Below are positions 10,581-20,280 of a stretch of DNA of 59,372 nucleotides, one piece after another; position 1 is the stretch's first letter; every line of letters starts with the position of its first letter. This stretch comes from Acidobacteriota bacterium (GTDB taxonomy: Bacteria > Acidobacteriota > Blastocatellia > Pyrinomonadales > Pyrinomonadaceae), in contig JAFAVK010000016.1 of NCBI GenBank assembly GCA_019242475.1, positions 1 through 59,372 on the forward strand. The letters are read 5' to 3'. A program made the position numbers and the translations under genes. The notes beneath the pieces were generated by a model. It was not told the origin of the DNA and searched no databases. It saw only the letters and a list, made by a program, of their open reading frames with translations.

Positions 10581-11870
10581 ATGCGGACGAAACTCTCTTT
10601 CAACTCTTCCCTGCTCGCGCTCTGCCTTTTTCTCTGCTGCGCCACGACCACGCGCGGGCAGACCGGCGCCGCGCCCGCGCGCGCCGAGCAGAACGGCGCG
10701 GGCCAGCCTTACGACGAACGCGTCCGCGGCCTGCTCGCGCGCGGCGACGTGCGCGCGGCCTTCGCACACGTCGAGCGCGAACGCGAACGGATTCTCAAAG
10801 AGTGGATTGCGATTACCGAAATCAACGCGCCCTCGGGCAAGGAGGCCGAGCGCGCCGCCTTCATCGAGGGGCTGCTGCGCGGCTACAAGTCGCTTGAGGT
10901 GAGCCGCGACCCGGCGGGGAACGTCGTCGCCACGCGCAGGGGCACGGGCGGCGGCCCCACGGTCGTCATCGACGCGCACATGGACACGGTCTTCCAGGAG
11001 GGCTTGAAGATCAAGGCCGAGGTGCGCGACGGGAGAATCTACGCGCCCGGCGTCGGCGACGACACGCGCAACGTCGAGGCGCTGCTCGCGGCCGTGCGCG
11101 CGCTGGACGCGGCGAATTTGAAGACGAAGGGCGACATCGTCTTCCTCTTCACGGTCGAGGAGGAGACGAGCTTCCGCGGCGTCGAGGAGTTCGTCAAGGC
11201 GAACAAGGGGCGCATCGGCCAGTACATCGCGCTCGACGGCGGCTACGACGGCTTCACCTACGGCGGCATCGGCATCAACTGGTACCGGCACCACTTCATC
11301 GGGCCGGGCGGCCACACGCGCTCCTCGACCCCGCCCTACTCCGCGACGCTCCCCGCGGCGCGCGCCATCGAGCGCATCTACCAGTTGCCGCTCCCGCAGG
11401 GCGTCCCCGCCAACCTCAACATCGGCATGCTCGGCGGCTCGGACGTGGTCAACGCCAAGGCCGCCGACGCGTGGTTCACCGTTGACCTGCGCTCGACGAG
11501 CAACGAGGTCATCGCCGACCTGGAGAAGAAGATCGCGGCGATTGTGAAAGAGGAGGCCGAGCGCGAGCGGATGACCGTCAGGACGGAGCTGATCTCTTCG
11601 ACGCCCGCGGCGCAGATACCGGGCCACCGCGACTCGCCGCTCGTGAAGACGGCCGAGGCCGTGCATTACGCGATGGGCTTCAAGCCGTCGATTACGCTCT
11701 CGGGCTCGAACAACGGGAACGTCGCCCTGCTCGCCGGCATCCCCGCCATCTCGACCGGCGCCGGCCCTTGCAGCAACTCGCACGCGCTCACCGAATACTG
11801 CGAGATCGAACCGCTCTACAAAGGCATCCAGAAGGTCATCCTCCTCCTCGCCGCGACGGCGGGAGTTTGA
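10581..11870 (+). CDS. Secreted M20 family metallopeptidase (peptidase T-like)
   Basis: The product is 429 residues with a signal peptide (residues 1-27, ending TTRGQ). Zinc-ligand motifs of the M20 family are in place: VVIDAHMDTVF (first His and Asp), GVGDDTRN (bridging Asp), FTVEEETSFRG (catalytic Glu pair), ALDGG (Asp) and the terminal SNSHALTEYCEIEPL (last His). The dimerisation lobe inserts in the middle, starting at HHFIGPGGHTRS. It probably trims peptides in the periplasm. It is tightly coupled (5 bp) to the receiver-domain gene. Confidence 0.85.
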   Translation: MRTKLSFNSSLLALCLFLCCATTTRGQTGAAPARAEQNGAGQPYDERVRGLLARGDVRAAFAHVERERERILKEWIAITEINAPSGKEAERAAFIEGLLRGYKSLEVSRDPAGNVVATRRGTGGGPTVVIDAHMDTVFQEGLKIKAEVRDGRIYAPGVGDDTRNVEALLAAVRALDAANLKTKGDIVFLFTVEEETSFRGVEEFVKANKGRIGQYIALDGGYDGFTYGGIGINWYRHHFIGPGGHTRSSTPPYSATLPAARAIERIYQLPLPQGVPANLNIGMLGGSDVVNAKAADAWFTVDLRSTSNEVIADLEKKIAAIVKEEAERERMTVRTELISSTPAAQIPGHRDSPLVKTAEAVHYAMGFKPSITLSGSNNGNVALLAGIPAISTGAGPCSNSHALTEYCEIEPLYKGIQKVILLLAATAGV

Positions 11871-11874
11871 GAGG

Positions 11875-11948
11875 GGGAGACGGGGTGACGGGGTGACGGG
11901 GAGAAAGCTACCTTCTTCTCCCCGTCACCCCGTCTCCCCGTCTCCCCT
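11875..11948. repeat. Inverted repeat of 8-nt GGGGTGAC/GGGGAGAC words
   Basis: Arms 11875-11906 and 11917-11948 are 32 nt each with one mismatch, built from octamers. It lies between convergent genes (M20 peptidase and yihY) and may terminate both. Confidence 0.85.
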
Positions 11949-11959
11949 TCTTCCCTTCC

Positions 11960-13126
11960 TTAGTGGATTCGCTTGTCGGTCGTGCGGATGCCGACCTTCG
12001 CCAAGGCCCAGGCGGCGGCGACGACCGCGACCTTGCCGAGGCTGAAGCCCTCTTCGTCGGCGTGGACGCGCCGGACGCGGCCGTGCGCGGCGCGGACGCG
12101 GGGCCGCTCTTCGAGGGAGGACGAAGTTGAGGACGAAGTTGATGCGGTTCGTTCTCCTTCGACGGCCCGGGCCTCGCCGCGGCGGCCTTCCGCGACGCGC
12201 GCGGCGGCGCCGCCCGCCTCCTTCTGCCCCGGCGCCTTCTCGCCCTTCTCCTTGGCGTCGGGCGCGCCCTGCCGCGCCATCTCGTTCTCGATCTCCGAAT
12301 TGATCTCGCCGCCGACGAGAATCGCCGTGCCCGTGAAGTAGAACCAGAGCATCAGGATGATGACCGCGCCGAGCGAGCCGTAGGTCGCGCTGTAGGAGTT
12401 GAAGTAGCTGAGGTACGCCTTGAAGGCGAAGGAGATGAGCAGCCAGAGCGCGACGCCGACGACCGCGCCCGGCGTGATCCACTTCCAGTCCTGGTCGCGC
12501 GAGTCGGGGCCGAAGTAGTAGATGAGCGCGAAGGCCAGCAGCACGAAGACGAGCACGAGCGGCCACTGCAAAATCTTCCAGGCGGTCTCGAACGCCTGGC
12601 CCATCCCGAGCTTGCCTGAAACGATCTCGGCGATGTCGCCGCCGTAGAGCACGAAGACCAGCGCCGTCACGATGAGCAGCGTCAGCGCCAGCGTCAGCCC
12701 GACGGCCGTCAGGCGCACCTTCCACCACGGCCGCGACTCCTTCAAATCGTAGGCGGCGTTCAGCGAGTCGCTGATGGCGCCCATGCCGTTCGACGCCGCC
12801 CAGAGCGTCGCGAGGATGCCGAAGGAGAGCTTGCCGCCGCCGCTCGACTGCGTCACGTCGGTCACGGTCTCGGCCACGAGCTTCGAGGCGTCGCCGGGCA
12901 GCACCGTCGCGAGGTATTTGAAGAGCCCCTGCCGGAGCTGGCCGTTCTCGCCCGCGAGGTAGCCCAGGAGCGACGTGAGGAAGAGCAGCGCCGGGAAGAG
13001 CGCCAGCAGGAAGTAGTAGGAGAGCTGCGCCGAGCGCCCCAGCACGTCGTCGTCCATCACCTCCGCGTAGACGCGCTTCCCCAGCTCCTTCCAGCTCAAG
13101 CCGGCGAGGCTCATTGACTTGAACAT
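11960..13126 (-). CDS. YihY/BrkB family inner-membrane protein
   Basis: The first ~275 of 388 residues form the YihY/virulence factor BrkB (UPF0761) domain with about six membrane helices. Recognisable segments are RSAQLSYYFLLALFPALLFL near residue 30 and GSLGAVIILMLWFYFTGTAILVGGEINSEIE near the end of the domain. These were once annotated as ribonuclease BN, wrongly; the activity is unknown. A low-complexity Ala/Glu/Arg tail of ~110 residues follows. It ends in a hydrophobic stretch around VAVVAAAWALAKVG. The ATG at 13126 is adopted. Confidence 0.85.
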   Translation of the reverse strand: MFKSMSLAGLSWKELGKRVYAEVMDDDVLGRSAQLSYYFLLALFPALLFLTSLLGYLAGENGQLRQGLFKYLATVLPGDASKLVAETVTDVTQSSGGGKLSFGILATLWAASNGMGAISDSLNAAYDLKESRPWWKVRLTAVGLTLALTLLIVTALVFVLYGGDIAEIVSGKLGMGQAFETAWKILQWPLVLVFVLLAFALIYYFGPDSRDQDWKWITPGAVVGVALWLLISFAFKAYLSYFNSYSATYGSLGAVIILMLWFYFTGTAILVGGEINSEIENEMARQGAPDAKEKGEKAPGQKEAGGAAARVAEGRRGEARAVEGERTASTSSSTSSSLEERPRVRAAHGRVRRVHADEEGFSLGKVAVVAAAWALAKVGIRTTDKRIH

Positions 13127-13579
13127 GACTTATGCTCCTCCGCTCCGAAAGTGTCGGGCGCAGTTTTACCGCGCGCGAAGGCGAAACCGTCACGATTTCC
13201 TCAAGAGTTGTCCACGAGGAACCCGCCGCGGCTGGACGCCGGAGTGATTTCGGAGTACAGTACGCGGCGCTTTGCCCTCCTCTCCGCACCTTTGGTCACG
13301 CGAGAAGGAGTTTTTTTGTGAGTTTTATTTCCCTTGTGTCGTCACCCGCGGCTAAAGAACGCGCGGCCGGCTCTCTCTCCCGGCCCGTGCGTGCCGCCTT
13401 CGCCCTATGCCCCTTGCGCCGCCCCCTTACCAAACCTTTTCTAAACCCTGACGACCGCGCCGGACGTACTCCGTAGGGTGCGCGACGTGGTCGAAGACGC
13501 GACTTAAGAAAAAGCGGGAGGCTCGCGGACGGCCTTCCCCCCTCGAAACTGCTTGTTCGACGAAAGAAGGAGTTTTTCG
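13127..13579 (+). other. Intergenic region with a possible 52-codon GTG ORF
   Basis: This 453-bp gap separates divergent genes. At 13318 a GTG preceded by GAGAAGGAG opens a 52-codon ORF ending at 13476. The ribosome binding site resembles that of the next gene (GAAGGAG before 13580). The peptide has no recognisable family and may be a leader. No clear promoter is visible. Confidence 0.35.
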
Positions 13580-14227
13580 ATGAGGACTTTACGCTTTCCC
13601 TCGCTGCTGGCGCTGGCCCTGTTGACCTTCGCGGCGGCGCAGACGGCCGCGGCACAGTCGGCCGCCTCCGGCAGCTACCAGTTCACGCTAACGGGCGACA
13701 AGTATCTGAAGACCGTCGAGTTCAGCGCGCAGACGAACGCCGACGGCAGCGCGACCGGCTCCATCTACTTCACCGACCAGGCCGACATCATCATCCAGGA
13801 CGTGGACGGCTCCGGCGAGAAGGGCCGGTTCGCGGGCTACGACCTCAAGGTCGATGTGGACGGCATGGTCGTCAACAAGAACCAGGCCGTCCTGAGCGGC
13901 ACGGTCAGTTCCTCCAGCGTCGTGGATTTCGTCGGGCAGCGCGTGCTGCTCACGGTCGAGGACAACGGCGACAACACGCGCGTGCCGGACAGGCTGACGT
14001 GGGGCGTCTACAAGCAGATCAAAAGGGACTGGGTGCCCTCGGACGCCGAGTTGAAGGAAGACCCGGGCGTCGGGCTGAAGTGGTGGGCGACCGACTACGA
14101 GGTGAAGGGCGACCGCGGCTACCAGATGCCGCGCGACGAGAGCATCACCGCGCAGACCAACCCCATCATCGCCTACGACTTCGCGGACGCCGATAACACC
14201 GCCGGCGACATCCGCGTCACGCCGTAG
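13580..14227 (+). CDS. Secreted beta-rich protein of unknown function
   Basis: The 215-residue product begins with a signal peptide (MRTLRFPSLLALALLTFAAA, cleavage near AAAQS). The mature part alternates Thr/Ser/Gly-rich strands (GSYQFTLTGDKYLKTVEFSA) with acidic loops (DVDGSGEKGRFAGYDLKVDVDG), suggesting an exported beta-sandwich. GAAGGAG sits 8 nt before the ATG, which fixes the start. I do not recognise a family. A strong terminator follows directly. Confidence 0.6.
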   Translation: MRTLRFPSLLALALLTFAAAQTAAAQSAASGSYQFTLTGDKYLKTVEFSAQTNADGSATGSIYFTDQADIIIQDVDGSGEKGRFAGYDLKVDVDGMVVNKNQAVLSGTVSSSSVVDFVGQRVLLTVEDNGDNTRVPDRLTWGVYKQIKRDWVPSDAELKEDPGVGLKWWATDYEVKGDRGYQMPRDESITAQTNPIIAYDFADADNTAGDIRVTP

Positions 14228-14253
14228 CGCGACGGCCGGGCCGACCGGTGCTT

Positions 14254-14310
14254 AAAAAGCCTGCGGCCGCCGGGAGGCGAGTTCCCCCTCCGGCGGCCGC
14301 AGGCTTTTTT
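14254..14310. terminator. Strong Rho-independent terminator, 20-bp stem plus T run
   Basis: Arms 14254-14273 and 14290-14309 pair perfectly (AAAAAGCCTGCGGCCGCCGG). They are followed by T residues on the plus strand and by T residues on the minus strand too, so it can serve both the secreted-protein gene and lepB, which converge here. Confidence 0.92.
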
Positions 14311-14324
14311 AAATGGTCGGCGGC

Positions 14325-15278
14325 CTATTTGACGAGCGTGCCCGTGCGGCGCCAGCGCGTGTTCCTGAAGAAGTCGATCAAGTAGTTGACGGGGGTCGGG
14401 GCCTCGCTGGGCGGCAGGCTCTCGTCGAAAGACCAGTAGACGAACATCGCGCGGCCGATGATGGCGCTGCGCGGGACGTAGCCCCAGAAGCGGCTGTCGA
14501 GGCTGTTGTCGCGGTTGTCGCCCATCGCGAAGTAGAAGCCCTCGGGGACGATGAACTTGCCGTCGCCGTCGCACGCCCCGCGGTGGCACATCAGCTCGTG
14601 CTGCTCCGGGTCGAGGTAGACGGTGTATGAGCCGTCGGCCGGGGGGGCCTGCTCGCCCTGAACCTTCAGCGGGGCGCCGCCCTCGTTCTCCGGCGTCGAG
14701 GAGTCGTCGCCCGGCGGGTTCTCGGCCCGGACGATGTGCTCGTCGAGCGGCTGGCCGTTGATGAAGACCTTCGAGTCGCGCACCTCGACCACGTCGCCCG
14801 GCAGGCCGATGACGCGCTTGACGTAGTTCGTCCGGTAGGGCGTGTTGTCGGGGCGCGCGTCGTCCACCTTGGTGCTGTCGCGGAAGCGCTCCTCGCCCTG
14901 GTACTTGCCCGGGTACTTGAAGACGATGATGTCGCCGCGCTCGATCTCGCGCTGCGGCAAAAACGGCAGGCGCGGGCCGGGCGCGAAGATGAACTTGTTG
15001 ACGAGCAGGTGGTCGCCGATGTTGATCGTGTTCTGCATCGAGCCGGTCGGCACCTTCACCGCCTGCACGACGAACGTCATGCCGAAGAGCGCCATCACGG
15101 CGGTGACGACCAGCGACTCGAAGTACTCGCGCAGGACGCTGTGCGGCGGGGCCGGCTTCCGCGGCGCCTCGGCGGGAACGCCCGCGCCGTCGCCCGCGCC
15201 CGCGCGGGCACGCACCCGCCCGCCCTCCGCCTCCGCGGGCGGCTCGGCCACCCCCGCTCCCCTCGACTCATTACTCAT
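14325..15278 (-). CDS. lepB: Signal peptidase I
   Basis: Signal peptidase I cleaves signal peptides at the outer face of the inner membrane. The 317-residue protein has a disordered N-terminus, one membrane helix around FESLVVTAVMALFGMTFVVQA and box B with the catalytic Ser in PTGSMQNTI. Box D with the catalytic Lys is in NYVKRVIGLPGD, and box E is DNRDNSLDSRFWG. An insert of ~60 residues between boxes D and E is Pro/Glu-rich. There is no obvious partner gene; the next gene is divergent. Confidence 0.95.
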   Translation of the reverse strand: MSNESRGAGVAEPPAEAEGGRVRARAGAGDGAGVPAEAPRKPAPPHSVLREYFESLVVTAVMALFGMTFVVQAVKVPTGSMQNTINIGDHLLVNKFIFAPGPRLPFLPQREIERGDIIVFKYPGKYQGEERFRDSTKVDDARPDNTPYRTNYVKRVIGLPGDVVEVRDSKVFINGQPLDEHIVRAENPPGDDSSTPENEGGAPLKVQGEQAPPADGSYTVYLDPEQHELMCHRGACDGDGKFIVPEGFYFAMGDNRDNSLDSRFWGYVPRSAIIGRAMFVYWSFDESLPPSEAPTPVNYLIDFFRNTRWRRTGTLVK

Positions 15279-15402
15279 ATTGCACTCATCCTAGAGAACC
15301 CTTCAGACAATGGTCAAGCGGGACGCGGGCCGGACGGTTCTATCTTCACCCTAAAATAATTTCTGTTTCACGCACGAAACGCCGTTTCATCTCCGCGGAT
15401 TT

Positions 15403-15413
15403 TGTGGTAGAAT
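15403..15413 (+). promoter_or_regulatory. Extended -10 element TGTGGTAGAAT, probably leaderless mRNA
   Basis: TAGAAT ends 7 nt before the ATG at 15421, so the predicted start of transcription is at or next to the start codon. No Shine-Dalgarno sequence is present, in keeping with a leaderless mRNA. Confidence 0.5.
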
Positions 15414-15420
15414 CCTTCTC

Positions 15421-15750
15421 ATGAAAACGACGGAGAAAAAGCGTGGGGCGCGGGTCGAGCAGTTCACGCCGGCCGAGCAGCGTTCGGCGCGCGCCGCGCG
15501 GGTCAAGGTCTTCGAGGCCGAGCCCTACGGCTGGATCGCGCAGTCGGAGTCGGGCGTCGAGCGCGGCTACCACCTCTTCCGCGACCCCGACACGCGGGCG
15601 CTCGCCTGCACCTGCGCCGACTTCATCTTCCGCGGCAACGCCGAGCCCGGCTACGAGTGCAAGCACGTCGCCGCGGTGCTGAAGTTCATCGCGCGCCAGT
15701 ACCTCAGGTTCGAGTACGACCCGCGGCGCCAGATGTCGCGCGTCGCGTAA
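15421..15750 (+). CDS. SWIM zinc-finger domain protein
   Basis: The 109-residue protein carries a SWIM-type zinc finger, CxC-x(n)-CxH: CTCADFIFRG then YECKHVAAVLKFI (residues ~62-90). SWIM domains bind DNA or proteins and occur in helicase-associated and RNA-associated proteins. The N-terminus is basic. It is followed 24 bp downstream by a tiny CxxC protein, so the two may work together. There is no helicase nearby. Confidence 0.75.
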   Translation: MKTTEKKRGARVEQFTPAEQRSARAARVKVFEAEPYGWIAQSESGVERGYHLFRDPDTRALACTCADFIFRGNAEPGYECKHVAAVLKFIARQYLRFEYDPRRQMSRVA

Positions 15751-15774
15751 GAATTTCAGGAGACGGAAGAGAAG

Positions 15775-15966
15775 ATGAGCAGCAAGACTTTCAAGTGCGA
15801 AGCCTGCCGCACGGCGTCCGAGAGTTTGCACATGCGCAACTCGGACGGCAAGTGGGTCTGCGCCCGCTGCATCCCGGCGGCGGAGCTGGACGCCTGCGAG
15901 GGCCTGCGCGCGCGGCTCGGCCTGAAGCCCTCGGCCGCGCGCGTGCCCCGCCGCAAGGCTGCCTGA
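15775..15966 (+). CDS. Small zinc-ribbon protein (63 aa)
   Basis: The protein has CEACRTASESLHMRN and WVCARCIPA, two CxxC knuckles that would make one zinc ribbon, then a basic tail (RVPRRKAA). The start is supported by GGAGACGGAAGAG just upstream. It is downstream of and probably co-transcribed with the SWIM gene. Function unknown; a nucleic-acid-binding role is plausible from the charge. Confidence 0.6.
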   Translation: MSSKTFKCEACRTASESLHMRNSDGKWVCARCIPAAELDACEGLRARLGLKPSAARVPRRKAA

Positions 15967-16078
15967 AGATTCAGACTTTCACCTCACCCCTCAAGCCACG
16001 CGGGCGCGGAGGAGTCCGGGAGTTCGCCTCCCGGGCACTTCGCGCCTTCGTGTTTCTGCCTTAAGCTCTCCGGTAATC

Positions 16079-16531
16079 ATGAGCACTTTCGAGACGAAGG
16101 AGCAGGTCTCCGCGGGCGGCGTCGTCTACCGCCGGCGCGGCGGGAAGACGGAGGTGGCTTTAATCTCGGTCGGCGAGCCCGCGCGGTGGCAGTTGCCGAA
16201 GGGCTTGGTCGGGCGGGGCGAGACGCCTTTGGAGGCCGCGCTGCGGGAGGTTCGGGAGGAGACCGGGCTCGCCTGCGAGGTCGAAGGCGAGCTTGAGCGG
16301 GTCGAGTACTGGTACTTCTCGAAGGGCGGCGGGCGGCGGGTGCGCTTCCACAAGTTCGTGCACTTCTACCTGATGCGCTTCGTCTCGGGCGACGTGTCGG
16401 GGCACGACGACGAGGTGAACGAGGCGCGCTGGGTCGAGGCGGAAGAGGCCGAAGGGATGTTGGCTTTTAAGGGCGAGCGGAAGGCTCTGTCTGAAGCGCG
16501 GGAAATGCTCGCGGCGGGCGCCGTGGATTGA
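16079..16531 (+). CDS. Nudix hydrolase
   Basis: The 150-residue protein has a complete Nudix box, G-x5-E-x7-REUxEExGU, in GLVGRGETPLEAALREVREE followed by TGL. It begins with an SAGGVVYR strand typical of the family. The catalytic metal is held by the REVREE glutamates. Members hydrolyse nucleoside diphosphates linked to another group (X); the substrate is not readable here. The wording fits small housecleaning or diadenosine-polyphosphate-type enzymes. Confidence 0.9.
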   Translation: MSTFETKEQVSAGGVVYRRRGGKTEVALISVGEPARWQLPKGLVGRGETPLEAALREVREETGLACEVEGELERVEYWYFSKGGGRRVRFHKFVHFYLMRFVSGDVSGHDDEVNEARWVEAEEAEGMLAFKGERKALSEAREMLAAGAVD

Positions 16532-16570
16532 AGTCCCGTGCGCCCGCGCCGACTCTCTTGGTCGGCCGTC

Positions 16571-16807
16571 TCAGTGGACGACGCGGCTGGCGCTGAGGCG
16601 CTGCCAGAGGGATTCTTCGTCCGGGTAGGCGATGCCGTTCTCCGAGCGCATGGCGAAGGCCGTCTGGACGATGAGCTTCAGGTCTCGGAAGACGCCGTCG
16701 CAGTCGGAGCAGGTGCTCAGGTGAGTTATCACGAAGAGCTTGTCGTCGTCGCCGAGCAAACCGGCGTCGTAGTCGCTGAGCAGTTCGATACTTCTGGCGC
16801 AGTCCAT
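16571..16807 (-). CDS. Zinc-finger anti-sigma factor (soluble, HC2 type)
   Basis: The 78-residue protein has an N-terminal Cys, an acidic helix (LLSDYDAGLLGDDD) and HLSTCSDCDGVF, the HxxxCxxC signature of zinc anti-sigma factors (zf-HC2). It lies 56 bp downstream of the ECF sigma gene on the same strand. There is no membrane segment, so it would act in the cytosol, unlike most RseA-type partners. Redox or zinc control of the partner sigma factor is plausible. Confidence 0.82.
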   Translation of the reverse strand: MDCARSIELLSDYDAGLLGDDDKLFVITHLSTCSDCDGVFRDLKLIVQTAFAMRSENGIAYPDEESLWQRLSASRVVH

Positions 16808-16863
16808 TGGCCGTTCCTTCGAGGGTGGAATAGAGTCCGGCCTTCCGGGTGAATCCCGGAAGA

Positions 16864-17442
16864 TTACTTAGATGCGGCTTGCTCCCGGATTAATTGCCTC
16901 AGCTTGAGCCGCGCCTTGTGCAATTGCGACTTGGAGGTGCCTTCGGCGATCCCGAGCATGCCGGAAATCTCGTAGTGCTCGTAGCCCTCCACGTCGTGGA
17001 GGACGAAGACGGTGCGGTAGCCCGGCGGGAGCTGTTGCAAAGCCCTCTCCAGGGAGATGCGGTCGATGACGGGCATCGTGCCCGGGTTCTCCGTCCCCTT
17101 GACGATCTGGATGGGGGTCTCGCCCTCCTCCGTGAGGAGTTCGGAGCGCGTGCTCTTCTTGCGGAAGTGCATCAAGACCTGGTTGACCGTCATGCGGTGG
17201 AGCCAGGTGGTGAAGGCCGACTCGCCGCGGAACATCCCGATCTTGTTGTAGAGTTGGAGGAAAACGTCCTGCGTCATGTCCTCGGCTTCCGTGGGGTTGC
17301 CCATCATGCGCAGGGTGAGCGCGTAGACGCGCCGGTAGTGGCGGCGGTACAACTCCTCGAACGCCTTCCCGTCGCCCCCGGCGGCCTTCTTCGCCAGCTC
17401 GAAATCAGACTCCTGCGGTCTATCCACCTCTGCTACAGTCAC
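16864..17442 (-). CDS. ECF RNA polymerase sigma factor (RpoE-like)
   Basis: The 192-residue protein has region 2 ([20 protein letters not shown], then [14 protein letters not shown] and the DNA-melting [11 protein letters not shown]). It has region 4 ([29 protein letters not shown] and the helix-turn-helix [19 protein letters not shown]). It starts at GTG 17442. The adjacent zinc-finger anti-sigma gene completes a standard ECF switch. Its targets are unknown; an autoregulatory promoter would lie in the AT-rich 80 bp upstream, but I could not assign it with confidence. Confidence 0.93.
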   Translation of the reverse strand: MTVAEVDRPQESDFELAKKAAGGDGKAFEELYRRHYRRVYALTLRMMGNPTEAEDMTQDVFLQLYNKIGMFRGESAFTTWLHRMTVNQVLMHFRKKSTRSELLTEEGETPIQIVKGTENPGTMPVIDRISLERALQQLPPGYRTVFVLHDVEGYEHYEISGMLGIAEGTSKSQLHKARLKLRQLIREQAASK

Positions 17443-17522
17443 TTCTTTATTCAGTCCTTTATTAATTTTCTTCGATTATCCACCAATTCCCGACAAATGG
17501 GAAACAGAGGCGGAAGCCCGAT

Positions 17523-18344
17523 TTACTTCAACGTGTCCCAACTCCCGAGCGCGCGCAGCTTCTTATAACGCTTGGCGAGCCGCTCGGCCGGGTCGAGCGC
17601 GGAGGTCTGCCGGAGGCTCTCCCAGAGCGCCGCGTCGAGCAGGCGCGCCGCCTCGTCGTAGTCGTTCTGCGCGCCGCCCGAGGGCTCGGGGACGACGAGG
17701 TCAACGATGCCCGCGCGGTAAAGCTCGGGCGCGGTCAGGCGCAGAAACTCGGCGGCGCGCGGCGCCTGCGCGCTGTCCTTGAAGAGAATCGCGGCGCAGC
17801 CCTCGGGCGTGATGACGGAGTAGACGGCGTTCTCAAGCATCAAGACCTGGTCGGCCACCCCGATGGCGAGCGCGCCGCCCGAGCCGCCCTCGCCGATGAC
17901 GACGCCGACGACGGGGACTTTCAACCTCGACATCTCGAAGAGGTTGCGGGCGATGGCCTCGGCCTGGCCGCGCTCCTCGGCGTCGATGCCCGGGTAGGCG
18001 CCCTGCGTGTCGATGAAGGTGACGACGGGGCGGCCGAACTTGTCGGCGAGCTGCATCAGCCGCAGCGCCTTGCGGTAGCCCTCGGGCTTGGTCATGCCGA
18101 AGTTGCGGTAGCGGCGCTGCTTGGCGTCGCGCCCCTTCTGCTGCCCGACGACGCCGACGGGCACGCCGCGGTAGCGCGCGAAGCCGCAGACGATGGCCGG
18201 GTCTTCCGCGTAGCGCCGGTCGCCCTTGACCTCGACGAAGTCCTCGAAGAGGCGTTCGACGAAGTCTAAGGTGTACGGGCGTTCGAGGTGGCGCGCCAGC
18301 TTGACGCGCTCGAACGCCGACATGGAGCCGATCCTGTCTTCCAT
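17523..18344 (-). CDS. accA: Acetyl-CoA carboxylase carboxyltransferase subunit alpha, short N-terminus
   Basis: AccA with AccD transfers the carboxyl group from biotin to acetyl-CoA, the first step of fatty acid synthesis. The 273-residue protein has RVKLARHLERPYTLDFVE, GHQKGRDAK-like QQKGRDAKQR, NFGMTKPEGYRKALRLM, FIDTQGAYPG, EERGQAEAIARN and VIGEGGSGGALAIGVAD. It starts at the point equal to about residue 58 of E. coli AccA. The usual N-terminal helical extension is therefore missing, and the ~90 bp before the start holds no coding remnant. ATG 18344 or the internal ATG at MSAFERV could be the start. Confidence 0.93.
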   Translation of the reverse strand: MEDRIGSMSAFERVKLARHLERPYTLDFVERLFEDFVEVKGDRRYAEDPAIVCGFARYRGVPVGVVGQQKGRDAKQRRYRNFGMTKPEGYRKALRLMQLADKFGRPVVTFIDTQGAYPGIDAEERGQAEAIARNLFEMSRLKVPVVGVVIGEGGSGGALAIGVADQVLMLENAVYSVITPEGCAAILFKDSAQAPRAAEFLRLTAPELYRAGIVDLVVPEPSGGAQNDYDEAARLLDAALWESLRQTSALDPAERLAKRYKKLRALGSWDTLK

Positions 18345-18434
18345 CCTTTACGAATTGACCTGAACTTTGATTGAGACGACCGTGGAAGGATGTACGTTTA
18401 TCCCCCGCCCGTCAAGCTCGCGCGCAAAAGGTTA

Positions 18435-18482
18435 AGAGGCTTGCCCCATTTCCCCTCAAGTAGAGGGAGCGAGCAAGCCTCT
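18435..18482. terminator. Hairpin after rpoD
   Basis: Arms AGAGGCTTGC (18435-18444) and GCAAGCCTCT (18473-18482) pair perfectly around a 28-nt loop. It lies just after rpoD and before accA on the minus strand. No long T tract follows, so termination strength is uncertain. Confidence 0.6.
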
Positions 18483-18505
18483 GACCGTCGTTTAAGTTTG
18501 TCCGC

Positions 18506-20218
<1,713 letters not shown>

Positions 20219-20225
20219 ATCGTCG

Positions 20226-20280
20226 CCCCCCCGTTAGACGCCTTAGCCGCGGAAAGCGTCTCATACGTGGCTTCAGACAT
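20226..20280 (-). other. Upstream in-frame-if-corrected rpoD start with 7-G run
   Basis: ATG (20280-20278) opens 21 codons, [20 protein letters not shown] and Ile. The stop TGA overlaps the TTG used to start rpoD. One added G in the homopolymer 20226-20232 fuses it to rpoD as ...[15 protein letters not shown]. Possible causes are a sequencing or assembly error, a real mutation, or slippage. The overlap could also mean translational coupling. Confidence 0.55.
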
